This document shows positions 35,554-45,777 of a stretch of 64,000 nucleotides of DNA, piece after piece (positions within the stretch are counted from its first letter, which is position 1; every line of letters starts with the position of its first letter). This stretch comes from Paludibacterium sp. (GTDB lineage: Bacteria; Pseudomonadota; Gammaproteobacteria; Burkholderiales; Chromobacteriaceae). The notes under the pieces were generated by a model. It searched no databases, was not told where the DNA came from, and worked only from the letters and a program-made list of their open reading frames with translations. Location: assembly GCF_019232825.1 (NCBI RefSeq), contig NZ_JAFAND010000090.1, positions 33,449-97,448 of the forward strand, in the 5' to 3' direction. The translations under genes were made by a program, and so were the position numbers.

Positions 35554-36654
35554 TCATGCCGCCAGCCGCGCATAAAGCGCCACCAGCTTTTCGCCTTCCG
35601 CTTGCCAGCTGTATTTCGCCAAAGCGGCACGCTGTCCGCTCGCGCCCATGGCCGCGGCGCGCTCGTCGTCCGCCAGCAACGCGTTCATCGCGGCGGCAAT
35701 GGCCGCCGGATCTTGCGGATCGACCAGCAATCCACAGCCAGCATCCTCGACGATACCGCGCCACAGCGGGAAATCCGAGGCGACGACCGGCAAACCGGCC
35801 GCCATGTACTCAAACAGTTTGATCGGTAGCGCGTCAACGTAGTTAGGGGTGGGAAACAGCGTCACCAGCCCGACTTTGGAGTGTGCCAGCACGTCGGCCA
35901 CGCCAGCGCGATCGAGCACCCCCAAATCGTTGACCTTGTCCCAGCCTGGCGCCGCCGTCAGCTCATCCTTGAGACCGGCCTCGCCCCAAATGCCGGCGAG
36001 ATTCAAACGCGCCGGCACAGCCGGCATCGCCTCGACGATCGGGCCGATGCCACGGATACGCGTAATGCCGCCCAGATAGCAGACCTCTTCGCGGCGGCTG
36101 TCCCAAGGGGTCTCGCGGACCAGCTCGGCCAAAATCGGAAAATTGCACACGTCGAGCACGCACGCATTGACCGCGGCGAAGCGCGCGCGGATGTGCGGCG
36201 TCGAGGTCACGATGGCATCGAAACGGCTGGCGACGCCATTCTCCAGCCGCTCGAACACGCGCGAGGCCAGCGGCCGGATCGGCGCGGGAATCCAATGCTT
36301 GGCCAACAGTTGGCGCGGCAGATCCTCGTGCACATCGTAGATCACGCGAATACCGGCGCGTTTCAACTTCAGCGCGGCCAGCATCAACTCCGGGTCATGA
36401 AAATGCGCCACATCGGGCGCGAGCGCCAACGCGGCTTGAATCACCCGAGCCACCGTTTTGGTCATGCGCGACAGGCGCCCGCCGCTTTTGGCGCCAACGT
36501 CGACGATGCGCACGCCATCGCGCGTTTCCTCGCCCAAGCCGTCCGCCACGATCAGCGTCACTTCATGGCCGGCGCGCGCCAGCGTCGCGCACTCCTTGAT
36601 GAAGATACGGATATCGTGGCGCGGGTGGGCGCTGGTCAGATGGGCGATTCTCAT
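35554..36654 (-). CDS. glycosyltransferase family 4
   Basis: 366-residue GT-B glycosyltransferase starting MRIAHLTSAHPRHDIRIFIKE. Acceptor domain has VAHFHDPELMLAAL and YDVHEDLPRQ; donor domain includes PIKLFEYMAAGLPVVASDFPLWRGIVEDAGCGLLVDP, with the nucleotide-binding EX7E pattern degenerate. The sugar is unknown. Overlaps the upstream glycosyltransferase by 4 bp. Confidence 0.9.
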   Translation of the reverse strand: MRIAHLTSAHPRHDIRIFIKECATLARAGHEVTLIVADGLGEETRDGVRIVDVGAKSGGRLSRMTKTVARVIQAALALAPDVAHFHDPELMLAALKLKRAGIRVIYDVHEDLPRQLLAKHWIPAPIRPLASRVFERLENGVASRFDAIVTSTPHIRARFAAVNACVLDVCNFPILAELVRETPWDSRREEVCYLGGITRIRGIGPIVEAMPAVPARLNLAGIWGEAGLKDELTAAPGWDKVNDLGVLDRAGVADVLAHSKVGLVTLFPTPNYVDALPIKLFEYMAAGLPVVASDFPLWRGIVEDAGCGLLVDPQDPAAIAAAMNALLADDERAAAMGASGQRAALAKYSWQAEGEKLVALYARLAA

Positions 36655-37763
36655 TTTTTCTTCTTGCTACGCTGTTTGGGGCCGGCTTGCAACGCGCGGA
36701 CGTACAGCTCGGCAAAGCGCCGCATGTTGTCGGCGTGCAAGGCTTTCTGCGCCACCAGCTTGCGATTGATGTCGGCGATGGATTGCAATTGCCGGTCGTC
36801 CTCCGCCTCGCGCATTGCGTCGAGCAGGCTGTCGGACAGCCGGCGCACGTCCTCGACAATGCGGCCGTTGAGTCCGTCGATGATCCACTCGCCATTGGCG
36901 GGCAAATTGGACAGCACCGGCAAGCAGCCGTGGCCCATGGCTTCCAGCAAACTGATGCTGGTGGCGTCCGAGCGCGGCACGCTGACGAAAACGCGGCTTT
37001 TGCGATACAGCTCGGCCAGCTCATGGCCAGGCACGAAGCCGGGAAAATCGACGCGGCGCAAAGCCAACGTCTCGGCCAATTGCTTGAGCTCCGGGGTTTG
37101 ATCGCCGCTCGCGGCCACCGTCAGCCGCCAATCGCCGAACAGACCGCTCGCCTCCACCGCCGACCAGGCATGCAAAATGGCGTCGATGCGATAGAGCGGC
37201 TTATGCAGCCGGCAAGACAGCACGCGCTTTTCCTTGGCGGCCAAGTCAGGCGTCAGCGGCATCGCATCCATGCCGTAATTCAACAGCTCAATGCGGCAGT
37301 CCTCGCCCGCCAATGCACGGATGCGCGCCGCCATGTACAGCGAATCGGAGGTAATCACGTCGGCCGACTGCAGGTTGCTGCGCACCATGCGGCCAAACAA
37401 GGCGTTGGATTCCGGCAGCAGCAAGATGTCCGAGCCCCAGGCGGTCAGCACTTGAGGAATCGCCAATCCGCGCATGGCGCGGCTGGCATGCCAGGCGACG
37501 CTGTTGGCTTGATGCACATGCACCAGGTCAGGCCGGATCGCCTTGATCCACCCTCGCAACCGCCCCGAAGCCACCAACGACGACAGACGGAAATCGATGC
37601 GCTGAAAGCCGGCGAAATTGGCCGGGCGATATTGTTCCGGCGCGTCGCGGTTGCTGGCGAGCCAAACCTCGCCGGCGAAAGGCGCGATGCCGGCCAGATA
37701 ACGCCAGGTATGCACCGAGGCGGATCCGACGATCAGCAGACGCGACACGGCGGGTTCAGTCAC
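36651..37763 (-). CDS. glycosyltransferase family 4
   Basis: 370 residues, GT-B type. N-terminus MTEPAVSRLLIVGSASVHTWRYLAGI; LVHVHQANSVAWHASRAMR in the acceptor domain; SVPRSDATSISLLEAMGHGCLPVLSNLPANGEWIIDGLNG in the donor domain holds the EX7E-like pattern. The tail is lysine-rich (KQRSKKKK), suggesting association with the anionic membrane face. Specificity unknown; within the same coupled run. Confidence 0.9.
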   Translation of the reverse strand: MTEPAVSRLLIVGSASVHTWRYLAGIAPFAGEVWLASNRDAPEQYRPANFAGFQRIDFRLSSLVASGRLRGWIKAIRPDLVHVHQANSVAWHASRAMRGLAIPQVLTAWGSDILLLPESNALFGRMVRSNLQSADVITSDSLYMAARIRALAGEDCRIELLNYGMDAMPLTPDLAAKEKRVLSCRLHKPLYRIDAILHAWSAVEASGLFGDWRLTVAASGDQTPELKQLAETLALRRVDFPGFVPGHELAELYRKSRVFVSVPRSDATSISLLEAMGHGCLPVLSNLPANGEWIIDGLNGRIVEDVRRLSDSLLDAMREAEDDRQLQSIADINRKLVAQKALHADNMRRFAELYVRALQAGPKQRSKKKK

Positions 37764-38337
37764 GATCCCACTCCTCGTAGAACGCCATCAGTTCGGGATG
37801 GGTGTCGAGCCACTCCTGGTCCATCGTGCGCGTGTCGCCCACCACGCGCGCCGGATTGCCGGCCAAGACCGCGTAATCAGGGTAGTCGCCCGCCGGCACG
37901 AAACTGTAGGCGGACACCAGCGAGCCCTTGCCGAGCTTGGTGCCGGGCATCAGCACCGAGTGCGGGCCGATGAAACTGTAGCGGCCGATCTCCGACGATT
38001 TGCGCAGATAGCCGGCGTGGCTGTGATGATCGAGGTAATGCTTGCCGTAGAGCCGGATGGCGATATGGCTCGAATGCGTCAGAATCGACACGTAGTTGGT
38101 GATCTGACACCCTTCGCCGATGGTCAGGCCGCCGGAAGCATCGACGAAATTGAAATGGCCGATATACACGTTGTCGCCGATATGCAATCGGTGCGCATGC
38201 TCGACCCGCGTCAAATTGGATAAACGTGTGCGCGGAAGAAATACTCCGTCATAACGACGATAGCCGTAGACCATACGCGGATGGACCCAGGCGGACAGCC
38301 GAAAACGAAGGCGAGCAAGAAGTTTGGTGAGAATCAT
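37756..38337 (-). CDS. hexapeptide-repeat acetyltransferase (WcaF/WbbJ-like)
   Basis: 193-residue left-handed β-helix protein; hexapeptide repeats run from about residue 50 (IGDNVYIGHFNFVDASGGLTIGEGCQITNYVSILTHSSH) to about 165. The His in ILTHSSH is the likely catalytic base. It probably O- or N-acetylates a sugar of the repeat unit. Overlaps the glycosyltransferase gene by 8 bp and the flippase gene by 4 bp. Confidence 0.88.
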   Translation of the reverse strand: MILTKLLARLRFRLSAWVHPRMVYGYRRYDGVFLPRTRLSNLTRVEHAHRLHIGDNVYIGHFNFVDASGGLTIGEGCQITNYVSILTHSSHIAIRLYGKHYLDHHSHAGYLRKSSEIGRYSFIGPHSVLMPGTKLGKGSLVSAYSFVPAGDYPDYAVLAGNPARVVGDTRTMDQEWLDTHPELMAFYEEWDRD

Positions 38338-39647
38338 TTATTAGCTGCGTGATATAGCCAGGTGAAATAGAAAATAAAATACCCGACCATCACCCAGGAA
38401 ACTAGTGTGAAAGCTCGGACCGGATCGTTCCACAGGTGGAAACCCGTCCACAGCGCGCCCACGAACAGCGCGGTCTGCACCAGGGAAAGCAGGAAGGCCG
38501 TGCGTTGGCGCTCGATGACCAACGGCACCATGGCCAGCGGCGACGCAATAAAATGAAACAAAATAAATGGCGACATGGCCTCGGCGTAACGGCCCGCCGT
38601 ACGCCAGGTCTGCCCCAACACCAGGCCGAACAACGGTTCGCCCGCCAACTGAATCACCAAAAACGGCACCAGCGCCATGCCGCCCAGCGCCACCGCCATG
38701 CGCTTGATGATAGGCCTAAGCGGGCGCCCGGCGTTGCGAGCCTCGGCCAGCTCGCGATACGCGACCTGCGCCACCGCCTGGCCGATCAACGCCGCCGGCA
38801 GCTTCAACAGCCGCATCATCATGCCGTAAAACCCGACCGTGGCGGTGCCGGAGAGCGCGCCCAGCAGCGACAGCGTCAGCGAGTCCTGCAAGGCGGTGAC
38901 GAAGGCATGCGGCGTATTGACCTTGGGAAACTCCGAATACTCGCGCGCCACCTGCTTCATCGATGAGCGGTCCACGTCGCGCCACCAATGGAAACGGCGC
39001 CGCAGATCCTCGCGCGCCTGCGCCAGGAGCGACGAAACCTGCCCAGCGAATTGGCCGAGGATCAGCCCGCCCGGGCCGGCATGCAGCAGGCCGCCGGCCA
39101 GCTGCGTCAGCGACATACCCACCGACTGGCTCATGCGGCCGGAGGCATTGGCGCGATAACGCGTATGGCGGTTGTTCCAATTGGTCCAGGCCTGCATCAA
39201 ACCCGCGAGCCACAGCGACAGCGGCAACAGATAGAGCCAAACCGAGAAGTCGTGCTCGCTCGTGCTGCCGCCCATCAGTTTGAGCAGCCAATGGTTGACC
39301 CCGAGCAGCTGCGCCAGCAACACCAACAAGGCGAGCGTGGAGGCGAAGAATATCGACAGCGCCATCAAATTGACGGCGCGCCGCTCATCGGAGGGCAGCA
39401 CGATCGCCATCTCGTAGCGCGCAGTGGCAAGCACGGCCAGATTCGACATCAACGCCACGTACAACGACAACACGCCAAACGCGTGCGGCGTGTACATCCG
39501 CGTCAACAGCGGCTGCGCCAACAGCGGCACCACCTGAGCGAGTGCCGCCCCCGTGGCCAACGTCACGATGTGGCGTACGAACCCCGAACGGCTGAATCGC
39601 CGCAAGGACGCGGTCAGCGCCGCAAGACGGGCGCTAGCCGATGGCAC
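38334..39647 (-). CDS. polysaccharide/O-unit flippase (Wzx-like, MATE/MVF superfamily)
   Basis: 437-residue integral membrane protein with about twelve to fourteen hydrophobic helices, starting HIVTLATGAALAQVVPLLAQPLLTRMYTPHAFGVLSLYV, the usual lead-in of Wzx/RfbX proteins. It would flip the lipid-linked repeat unit to the periplasm. It overlaps the wbpE stop by 14 bp. No Wzy-like multi-helix polymerase gene lies nearby. Confidence 0.9.
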   Translation of the reverse strand: MPSASARLAALTASLRRFSRSGFVRHIVTLATGAALAQVVPLLAQPLLTRMYTPHAFGVLSLYVALMSNLAVLATARYEMAIVLPSDERRAVNLMALSIFFASTLALLVLLAQLLGVNHWLLKLMGGSTSEHDFSVWLYLLPLSLWLAGLMQAWTNWNNRHTRYRANASGRMSQSVGMSLTQLAGGLLHAGPGGLILGQFAGQVSSLLAQAREDLRRRFHWWRDVDRSSMKQVAREYSEFPKVNTPHAFVTALQDSLTLSLLGALSGTATVGFYGMMMRLLKLPAALIGQAVAQVAYRELAEARNAGRPLRPIIKRMAVALGGMALVPFLVIQLAGEPLFGLVLGQTWRTAGRYAEAMSPFILFHFIASPLAMVPLVIERQRTAFLLSLVQTALFVGALWTGFHLWNDPVRAFTLVSWVMVGYFIFYFTWLYHAANK

Positions 39648-40731
39648 GCTTCACCGCCGCGACAATGGCGTCTTGGGTGGCTTCGTCGAGGAACGGATGC
39701 ATCGGCAGGCTCATCACGCGGCGCGACGCGGCTTCGGCGTGCGGGAAGCTGCCCGCCGGCTGGTTCAGATGCGCGAAGGCCGGCTGCAGATTCAACGGCA
39801 CCGGATAATGCACCGCGGTCGGCACGCCCGCCTCCTTGAGCGCGGCCTGTACCGCCTCGCGGTTATCCACCTCGATGGTGTACTGGGCGTAAACACAGTC
39901 ACAGCCATCGGCCAGACGCTGCGTGCGTACCACGTCGGCGAGCAGTTCGGTATAACGCGCGCCGATGCGCTTGCGCGCCGCCACCTCCTCCTCGAAGGTC
40001 GGCAGCTTGGCCAGCAGCACCGCCGCTTGCAGCGTATCCAGGCGGCCGTTGATGCCGATCACCGGATGGTGATAGCGGCGGTCTTGACCGTGGATGCGGA
40101 TCTGACGCATCTTGCGCGCCAGTTCGTCGTCATTGGTGAAGCAAGCGCCGCCGTCGCCATAGCAGCCAAGCGGCTTGGACGGGAAGAAGCTGGTGGTGGC
40201 GATCGTCGTCGCGCCGCAGGAACGGCGGTCTTTGTAACGCGCGCCGAAGCTTTGCGCGCCGTCCTCGATCACGGCAAGGCCGTGGCGCTCGGCCACGGCG
40301 TTGATGGCGTCGAAGTCGGCGCATTGGCCGTAGAGGCTGACCGGAATGATGGCGCGAGTGCGCGGCGTGATGGCCGCCTCGATCAGCGCCGGATCCAGGT
40401 TGTAGGTATTCGGGTCGATGTCGACGAACACCGGCGTCGCGCCCAACAGCGCGATCATCTCGCCGGTGGCGATAAAGGTGAACGGCGTGGTGATGACCTC
40501 GTCGCCCGGACCGACGCCCAGCGCCATCAGTGCCACCTGCAGAGCGGTGGTGCCGTCGGACACGCCGATGGCGTGCTTGACGCCGACGAGGGCGGCCAGT
40601 TGCGCCTCCAGCTCGGCCACTTCCGGCCCCATGATGTATTGACCGTGGTCCAGCACCGCTTGGATACGGGCGTCGATCGCCGGTTTCAGATGCTGGTACT
40701 GCGCTTTCAGATCGATGAATTGAATGCTCAT
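39634..40731 (-). CDS. wbpE: UDP-2-acetamido-3-oxo-glucuronate aminotransferase (WbpE-like)
   Basis: 365-residue PLP aminotransferase. Opening SIQFIDLKAQYQHLKPAID, central GDEVITTPFTFIATGEMIAL, and the PLP lysine in TSFFPSKPLGCYGDGGACFTND are hallmarks of the WbpE group. It aminates the 3-keto product of WbpB; WbpD then acetylates it. Part of the wbpA–B–D–E run. Confidence 0.93.
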   Translation of the reverse strand: MSIQFIDLKAQYQHLKPAIDARIQAVLDHGQYIMGPEVAELEAQLAALVGVKHAIGVSDGTTALQVALMALGVGPGDEVITTPFTFIATGEMIALLGATPVFVDIDPNTYNLDPALIEAAITPRTRAIIPVSLYGQCADFDAINAVAERHGLAVIEDGAQSFGARYKDRRSCGATTIATTSFFPSKPLGCYGDGGACFTNDDELARKMRQIRIHGQDRRYHHPVIGINGRLDTLQAAVLLAKLPTFEEEVAARKRIGARYTELLADVVRTQRLADGCDCVYAQYTIEVDNREAVQAALKEAGVPTAVHYPVPLNLQPAFAHLNQPAGSFPHAEAASRRVMSLPMHPFLDEATQDAIVAAVKRAIG

Positions 40732-40740
40732 TGCGTGTCC

Positions 40741-41313
40741 TCAGGCCAACGGCGTGCAGTGATTGCCGCCGATCTCGTAACATTTCGCGCACACCGGGCA
40801 GGTGTGCTCGCCAATCTGGGTCGGCAACCGCTCGCCGCATTGGCACATCCAGCCGAGCCGGCGCGCCGGCGTACCGACCATCAGCGCGTAGGGCGGCACA
40901 TCGCGCGTCACGACACTGCCCGCGCCGACGAAGGCATATTCGCCGACGGTATGACCGCACACCACCGTGGCGTTGGCGCCGATCGAGGCGCCCCGTTTGA
41001 CCACGGTGCGGCGGTATTCGTGCTTGCGCGACACATGGCTGCGCGGATTGTTGACGTTGGTGAACACCATGCTCGGACCGCAGAACACGTCGTCCTCCAG
41101 CGTGACCGCGTCATAGATGGAGACGTTGTTCTGCACTTTGACGTTATTGCCGATCACCACGTCGTTGCCGACAAACACGTTCTGACCGAACGAACAGCGC
41201 TCGCCGATTTTCGCCCCGGCGCAGATATGGGTCCAATGCCAAACTCGGCTGCCGGCGCCAATTTGCGCGCCGGCATCGACGATGGCGGTTTCATGCACGG
41301 TGTAGTCGCTCAT
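40741..41313 (-). CDS. wbpD: UDP-diamino-glucuronate N-acetyltransferase (WbpD-like)
   Basis: 190-residue left-handed β-helix acetyltransferase: [59 protein letters not shown] and [11 protein letters not shown]. The C-terminus carries a cysteine-rich tail ([10 protein letters not shown], then CPVCAKC and a final Cys), with spacing like a zinc ribbon. The start follows AAAGGG. It lies 10 bp upstream of wbpE and 11 bp after wbpB. Confidence 0.92.
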   Translation of the reverse strand: MSDYTVHETAIVDAGAQIGAGSRVWHWTHICAGAKIGERCSFGQNVFVGNDVVIGNNVKVQNNVSIYDAVTLEDDVFCGPSMVFTNVNNPRSHVSRKHEYRRTVVKRGASIGANATVVCGHTVGEYAFVGAGSVVTRDVPPYALMVGTPARRLGWMCQCGERLPTQIGEHTCPVCAKCYEIGGNHCTPLA

Positions 41314-41324
41314 CGGCGGCCCTT

Positions 41325-42389
41325 TCAATAATCCAGCGGCAACGAAACGCGGCGGCCGTCGCGCGCCGACAAGTACATGGCGATCAAAAGCTCCAGCGAC
41401 TTCAATCCCTCGCGGCCGTCGGTTTCCGGCTCCGCCGTGCCCTGCATCACGTTGAGCACGTTATCGTAGTACAGCGGATGGCCAAAGCCATACACGCTGG
41501 TGGTGGCGTAGCTCGCGTTGGTGATTTCTTCGTCCATCGCGTGCGGCTCGGCAAACTCCCAATGCTGGATTTCGTTGACGGCGACGCCGCCGACGCGCAC
41601 CGAGCCCTTCTCGCCCAAGATGGTGATCGAGCCTTCCAGGTTCTTCGGATAGGTCAGCATGGTCACATTCATGCTGCCCAACGCGCCGGAGCGCCACTTC
41701 AGGCTGACCACGCCAGTATCCTCAACCTCGATATTGCGCTCGAGCGTGGCGGTATAGGCCTGCACGCTCTCTACCGGGCCGACCAGCCAGTCGAGCAAAT
41801 CGACATAGTGGCTCGCCTGGTTCATGAACGCGCCGCCGTCGAACTCCCAGGTGCCGCGCCAGCCGGCGGCGTCGTAGTAAGACTGCGGCCGGGTCCAGAA
41901 GACGTTGACGTTGACCATGTAGAGCCGGCCGAAGCGGCCTTCGGCCATCGCGCGCTTCAACAGCTGCAACGTGGCGTTGCGGCGGTTCTGCTTGACCACG
42001 AACAGGCGTTTGCCGGCGCGATCGCAAGCCTTGACCATCTCCAGGCCATCTTGCCAACGGGTGGCCATCGGCTTTTCGGTCATCACGTGAAAACCGGCTT
42101 CGGCGCATTCGATCGCTTGCTGCGGGTGCAGACCGGACGGCGTGGTCAGCACGACGATGTCGGCGGCGGTCGCCGCCAGCATGGCCGTCAGGCTGCGATG
42201 GCCACGCGCGCCGGTGCGCTCGACTGCGGCGGCCAGCGCCGCGGGATCGATGTCGCACACGTCGACCAGTTCAGCGCGATCGGCATGCTTCTCCAGCGCG
42301 CCGAAGTGATTGGCGGCGATACGGCCGCAGCCGACCAGCGCGAAGCGGATCTTGCGGTCGGTAATGGCGGAAAATTGTACGGTATGCAT
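41325..42389 (-). CDS. wbpB: UDP-N-acetylglucosaminuronate 3-dehydrogenase (WbpB-like)
   Basis: 354-residue Gfo/Idh/MocA oxidoreductase. N-terminal Rossmann motif [18 protein letters not shown]; dehydrogenase signature HVMTEKPMA (Glu-Lys-Pro); active-site [16 protein letters not shown]. It oxidises C3 of UDP-GlcNAcA, regenerating NAD with 2-oxoglutarate in the known enzyme. Between wbpA and wbpD. Confidence 0.93.
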   Translation of the reverse strand: MHTVQFSAITDRKIRFALVGCGRIAANHFGALEKHADRAELVDVCDIDPAALAAAVERTGARGHRSLTAMLAATAADIVVLTTPSGLHPQQAIECAEAGFHVMTEKPMATRWQDGLEMVKACDRAGKRLFVVKQNRRNATLQLLKRAMAEGRFGRLYMVNVNVFWTRPQSYYDAAGWRGTWEFDGGAFMNQASHYVDLLDWLVGPVESVQAYTATLERNIEVEDTGVVSLKWRSGALGSMNVTMLTYPKNLEGSITILGEKGSVRVGGVAVNEIQHWEFAEPHAMDEEITNASYATTSVYGFGHPLYYDNVLNVMQGTAEPETDGREGLKSLELLIAMYLSARDGRRVSLPLDY

Positions 42390-42452
42390 ATGACGGCCTC
42401 GGTAAATGGCAAAAGGCGACCCCTGGGCCGCCTGTCGTTCCGCGTTAAACGG

Positions 42453-43760
42453 TTACGCCTTAACGATATGTTCAGCAGGTTCGAGGAACTTGCCGCGCGA
42501 GTCGACGATCAACTTTGCCGACTCCTTCAAGAGCGGATAGTCGAACTTGTCGTGATCGGTCGCCAGCACCACGCAGTCGTAGCTTGCGAGCGAGGCCGCC
42601 GTGAACGGCTCGCTCTTCAGGTCGAACGTGTGTTCGCGCATCTTCGGGAACACCGGCACGTGCGGATCGGAATACGCCACTTGTGCGCCCAGATCGCGCA
42701 GCTTTTCCATCAGAATCACCGACGGGCTTTCGCGCATGTCGTCGACGTTCTTCTTGTAAGCGATGCCGAGCACCAGCACGCGGCTGCCGTTGATCGATTT
42801 CTGGCGCTTGTTGAGCGCGGCGGCCACCTTGCTGACCACGTAATCCGGCATATTGGAGTTCACTTCGCCGGCCAGTTCGATGAACCGGGTGTTGACGCCG
42901 TATTCGCGCGCCTTCCAGGTCAGATAGAACGGGTCGATCGGAATGCAGTGGCCGCCCAGGCCCGGGCCCGGAGTGTAGGGCACGAAGCCGAACGGCTTGG
43001 TGGCGGCGGCGCGGATCACTTCGTGAATGTCGATGCCCATGCGGTCGGCGACGATCTTCATTTCGTTGACCAGACCGATGTTGACCGCGCGGTGAATGTT
43101 TTCCAATAGCTTGGTCATCTCGGCCGCGCGGGTCGACGACACCGGCACCACCTTGTCGATCACCGCCGAGTACAGCGCCACGCCCACTTCCTGGCACGCC
43201 GGCGTCACGCCGCCGCACACCTTGGGAATCGTGCGGGTGGTGAAATCGGGATTGCCCGGGTCCTCGCGCTCCGGCGAGAACACCAGGAAGGCGTTTTCGC
43301 CGACCTTCAGGCCGCGCGACTCGACGCGTGGCAGCAATTCCTCGTCGGTCGTGCCCGGATAAGTGGTCGACTCCAGCGACACCAGATGGCCGGGGCGCAG
43401 ATACGGCACCAGCGAATCGATGGTGTTGAGCACGAAAGACAGGTCCGGCTCGCGGTATTTATTGAGCGGCGTCGGCACGCACATGATCAGCGTGTCGGCC
43501 TCGCCGGCACGCGAAAAATCGGTGGTGGCCTCGAAGCCGCGGCCACGCGCCTCGGCGATCGAGGCGGCCGAGATGTGCTCGATATACGACTTGCCGGCCA
43601 TCAGGGCATCGACCTTGCTCTTGTCGATATCGAAACCCAGCACCTTGTAGCCGACTTCGGCGAAACGCAGCATCAACGGCAGGCCGACATAGCCCAGGCC
43701 GACGATACCGATCACCGCGGACTTGTCCGCAATCCGGTTGAGTACTTGCTGCTTGATCAC
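42453..43760 (-). CDS. wbpA: UDP-N-acetylglucosamine 6-dehydrogenase (WbpA-like)
   Basis: 435-residue UDP-sugar dehydrogenase. NAD site [20 protein letters not shown], catalytic cysteine region [19 protein letters not shown], and C-terminal UDP-binding [20 protein letters not shown]. It oxidises UDP-GlcNAc to the uronic acid, the first step to UDP-GlcNAc(3NAc)A. First gene of the minus-strand polysaccharide cluster. Confidence 0.95.
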   Translation of the reverse strand: MIKQQVLNRIADKSAVIGIVGLGYVGLPLMLRFAEVGYKVLGFDIDKSKVDALMAGKSYIEHISAASIAEARGRGFEATTDFSRAGEADTLIMCVPTPLNKYREPDLSFVLNTIDSLVPYLRPGHLVSLESTTYPGTTDEELLPRVESRGLKVGENAFLVFSPEREDPGNPDFTTRTIPKVCGGVTPACQEVGVALYSAVIDKVVPVSSTRAAEMTKLLENIHRAVNIGLVNEMKIVADRMGIDIHEVIRAAATKPFGFVPYTPGPGLGGHCIPIDPFYLTWKAREYGVNTRFIELAGEVNSNMPDYVVSKVAAALNKRQKSINGSRVLVLGIAYKKNVDDMRESPSVILMEKLRDLGAQVAYSDPHVPVFPKMREHTFDLKSEPFTAASLASYDCVVLATDHDKFDYPLLKESAKLIVDSRGKFLEPAEHIVKA

Positions 43761-43899
43761 AATGACTTTCCTTCAAAGATAACCAGCTGGCGCCCGCCGC
43801 CTCGCGGCAAACGCAATAATTCGAAACCGTCTAGTTTGATACAAAGGCCGACATCGGCTGCTGATCTTGCTCAACACCAGCGCGGATTAAAGAACGGGC

Positions 43900-43905
43900 A
43901 TTATA
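43900..43905 (-). promoter_or_regulatory. possible -10 box of the polysaccharide operon
   Basis: Exact TATAAT on the minus strand, ~140 bp upstream of wbpA in the only sizeable gap at the head of the cluster. The -35 region is poor, so an activator might be needed. Confidence 0.3.
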
Positions 43906-43955
43906 CGCCGCCTTGGCCTTCTATATAACGCCCAAGGCTAATAAACCCAAATTGC

Positions 43956-44756
43956 TTAGGGGTTCAAGCAGCGCTCGCTCAGCGGGTTCATCTGCCGCAT
44001 CCGCTCGACGAACTCGCCAAACTCCAGACCAAAACGCGCCTCCAACGCATCGACGCGCTTTTCCAACGCCGCCCAGCGGGTCAGTTTGGGTTGGCTGTTG
44101 AACGCCATCACCGCCACGTTGCCGTGGCTCGCCGACGGCAACTCCAGCACCCGCCCCTCGAACACGCCCAATAACCGCTCCAAAAACGTCATATAGCGCT
44201 TGTCGCCGCTCCACCAATTGGTCACGAAGATGCCGTCGGCGGTCAGCGCGCGGCGGCAGTCGACGAAGAAGTCCTCGGTGGTCAACGCATCGACGATCTG
44301 CAAACCATCGAATCCATCGACCAGGATCACGTCGGTCGAGTCGCGAAAAATCCGCACGTACTCGGCGCCGTCGGCCTCGACCACTTCAAAGCGCTCCCCC
44401 TCTTCCGGCAAGGCGAAGAAAGCGCGCGCCACATTGATCACTTGCGGATTGATGTCGACGGCCACGCTTTGGGCGTCGCGCAAATAGAAATCGATGTAGC
44501 GCGCCAGCGAGCCGCCGCCCAGACCGATCTGCAAAATGTGCGCCGGCGCGTCGTTGAACAGCAAAAAGCCCATCATCGCCCGGCTATAGGACAGCACCAG
44601 ATCGGTCGGGTCCTCCAGATTCATCGAGCTTTGTATCGTCTCCGACCCGAGGTGCAGCGAGCGGATGCCGTCGGCCTCGCTGATTTCCACCTCGGGCATC
44701 GCATCCACGCCGGGACGCACGCGGCGGCGGAAAGGGTGTCGCGCCTTACTCGCCAC
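43956..44756 (-). CDS. spermidine-synthase-like protein (SpeE fold)
   Basis: 266-residue Rossmann-fold protein of the spermine/spermidine synthase superfamily: [36 protein letters not shown] and VILVDGFDG. The true aminopropyltransferase signature GGGDG reads GGGSL here, so the polyamine-binding aspartate is missing and another methyltransferase-like activity is likely. Overlaps the ttcA stop by 11 bp. Confidence 0.8.
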   Translation of the reverse strand: MASKARHPFRRRVRPGVDAMPEVEISEADGIRSLHLGSETIQSSMNLEDPTDLVLSYSRAMMGFLLFNDAPAHILQIGLGGGSLARYIDFYLRDAQSVAVDINPQVINVARAFFALPEEGERFEVVEADGAEYVRIFRDSTDVILVDGFDGLQIVDALTTEDFFVDCRRALTADGIFVTNWWSGDKRYMTFLERLLGVFEGRVLELPSASHGNVAVMAFNSQPKLTRWAALEKRVDALEARFGLEFGEFVERMRQMNPLSERCLNP

Positions 44757-45678
44757 AGGCCGGCTCCTTCGGACGCGAATCGAGAATGCCGAAACGCTTG
44801 GCCGGTTGGAATTCCTCGCGATCGAACGCCAAGTCGCCCCCCTCGGCCGGCACTTGCCCCAACTGCAGGCCGGCGAAATCGAATAGACCGGTATCGGCCA
44901 GATGAGACGGCACGACGTTTCGCAGCGCCTTGAACATGGTTTCCGCGCGCCCCGGGAAACGCTTATCCCAGTCTTGAATCATTTGCTTGACCACTTGGCG
45001 CTGCAAATTGGGCTGCGAACCGCACAGATTGCACGGAATGATCGGGAAAGCGCGCAGCTCGGCATACCGCGCCAAGTCGCTTTCGCGGCAATAGGCCAAC
45101 GGCCGGATCACCATGTGGCGGCCATCGTCGGACACGAGCTTGGGCGGCATGGCCTTGAGCTTGCCGCCATAGAACATATTGAGGAACAGGGTTTCCAGGA
45201 TGTCGTCGCGATGGTGGCCCAGCGCGATTTTGGTCGCGCCCAATTCGTCCGCCACGCGATACAGAATGCCGCGACGCAGGCGCGAGCACAGGCCGCAGGT
45301 CGTTTTGCCCTCGGGAATCACACGCTTGACGATCGAGTAGGTATCCTCCTCGACGATGCGGTATTCGACGCCCAGACTCGCCAGATACGCCGGCAGCACG
45401 TCGGCCGGGAAACCCGGCTGCTTCTGATCCAGGTTGACCGCCACCAGCGAAAAATCGATCGGCGCCGACTTTTGCAGGCCCAGCAAGATATCGAGCAGCG
45501 CGTAGCTGTCCTTGCCGCCGGACAGACAGACCATGATCCGGTCGCCGGCCTCGATCATATTGAAATCGTTGATGGCGTCGCCAACATGGTGGCGCAGCCG
45601 CTTGGTCAGCTTGCCGGCCTCGAACGCCGCCTTTTTCGCCTTGGCGTCCGCTTCAATCGCAGGAGTTTGCATGGTCAT
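44746..45678 (-). CDS. ttcA: tRNA 2-thiocytidine synthetase TtcA
   Basis: Thiolates cytidine 32 of certain tRNAs. 310 residues with the PP-loop [13 protein letters not shown], and the two CxxC pairs that hold the Fe-S cluster ([12 protein letters not shown] and [14 protein letters not shown]). The [10 protein letters not shown] motif is also present. A second ATG two codons in is possible. The SpeE-like gene overlaps its end. Confidence 0.95.
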   Translation of the reverse strand: MTMQTPAIEADAKAKKAAFEAGKLTKRLRHHVGDAINDFNMIEAGDRIMVCLSGGKDSYALLDILLGLQKSAPIDFSLVAVNLDQKQPGFPADVLPAYLASLGVEYRIVEEDTYSIVKRVIPEGKTTCGLCSRLRRGILYRVADELGATKIALGHHRDDILETLFLNMFYGGKLKAMPPKLVSDDGRHMVIRPLAYCRESDLARYAELRAFPIIPCNLCGSQPNLQRQVVKQMIQDWDKRFPGRAETMFKALRNVVPSHLADTGLFDFAGLQLGQVPAEGGDLAFDREEFQPAKRFGILDSRPKEPACGE

Positions 45679-45777
45679 GCGTAACAGATTGAAAAACGGG
45701 AGATTTTAGCGTAAGAAAGCCCGACTAGGCCAGCAAATCGGCGCAACGACTCGTCCGGCGCCTTGCCGGCGACCGGC

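Noticed and set aside
34267..35829. 520-codon open frame antisense to a glycosyltransferase gene
   Set aside because: Shadow of a real gene: biased composition, no domain, spans two minus-strand genes and the gap.
42079..42094. Second possible parS (CACGTG followed by AAAA)
   Set aside because: Only the central hexamer and part of one flank match; it lies inside wbpB where the codons explain it (MTEKP).
39553..43109. Two very long open frames antisense to wbpE–wbpA
   Set aside because: They cross real gene boundaries and have shadow composition; the wbp genes are unambiguous.
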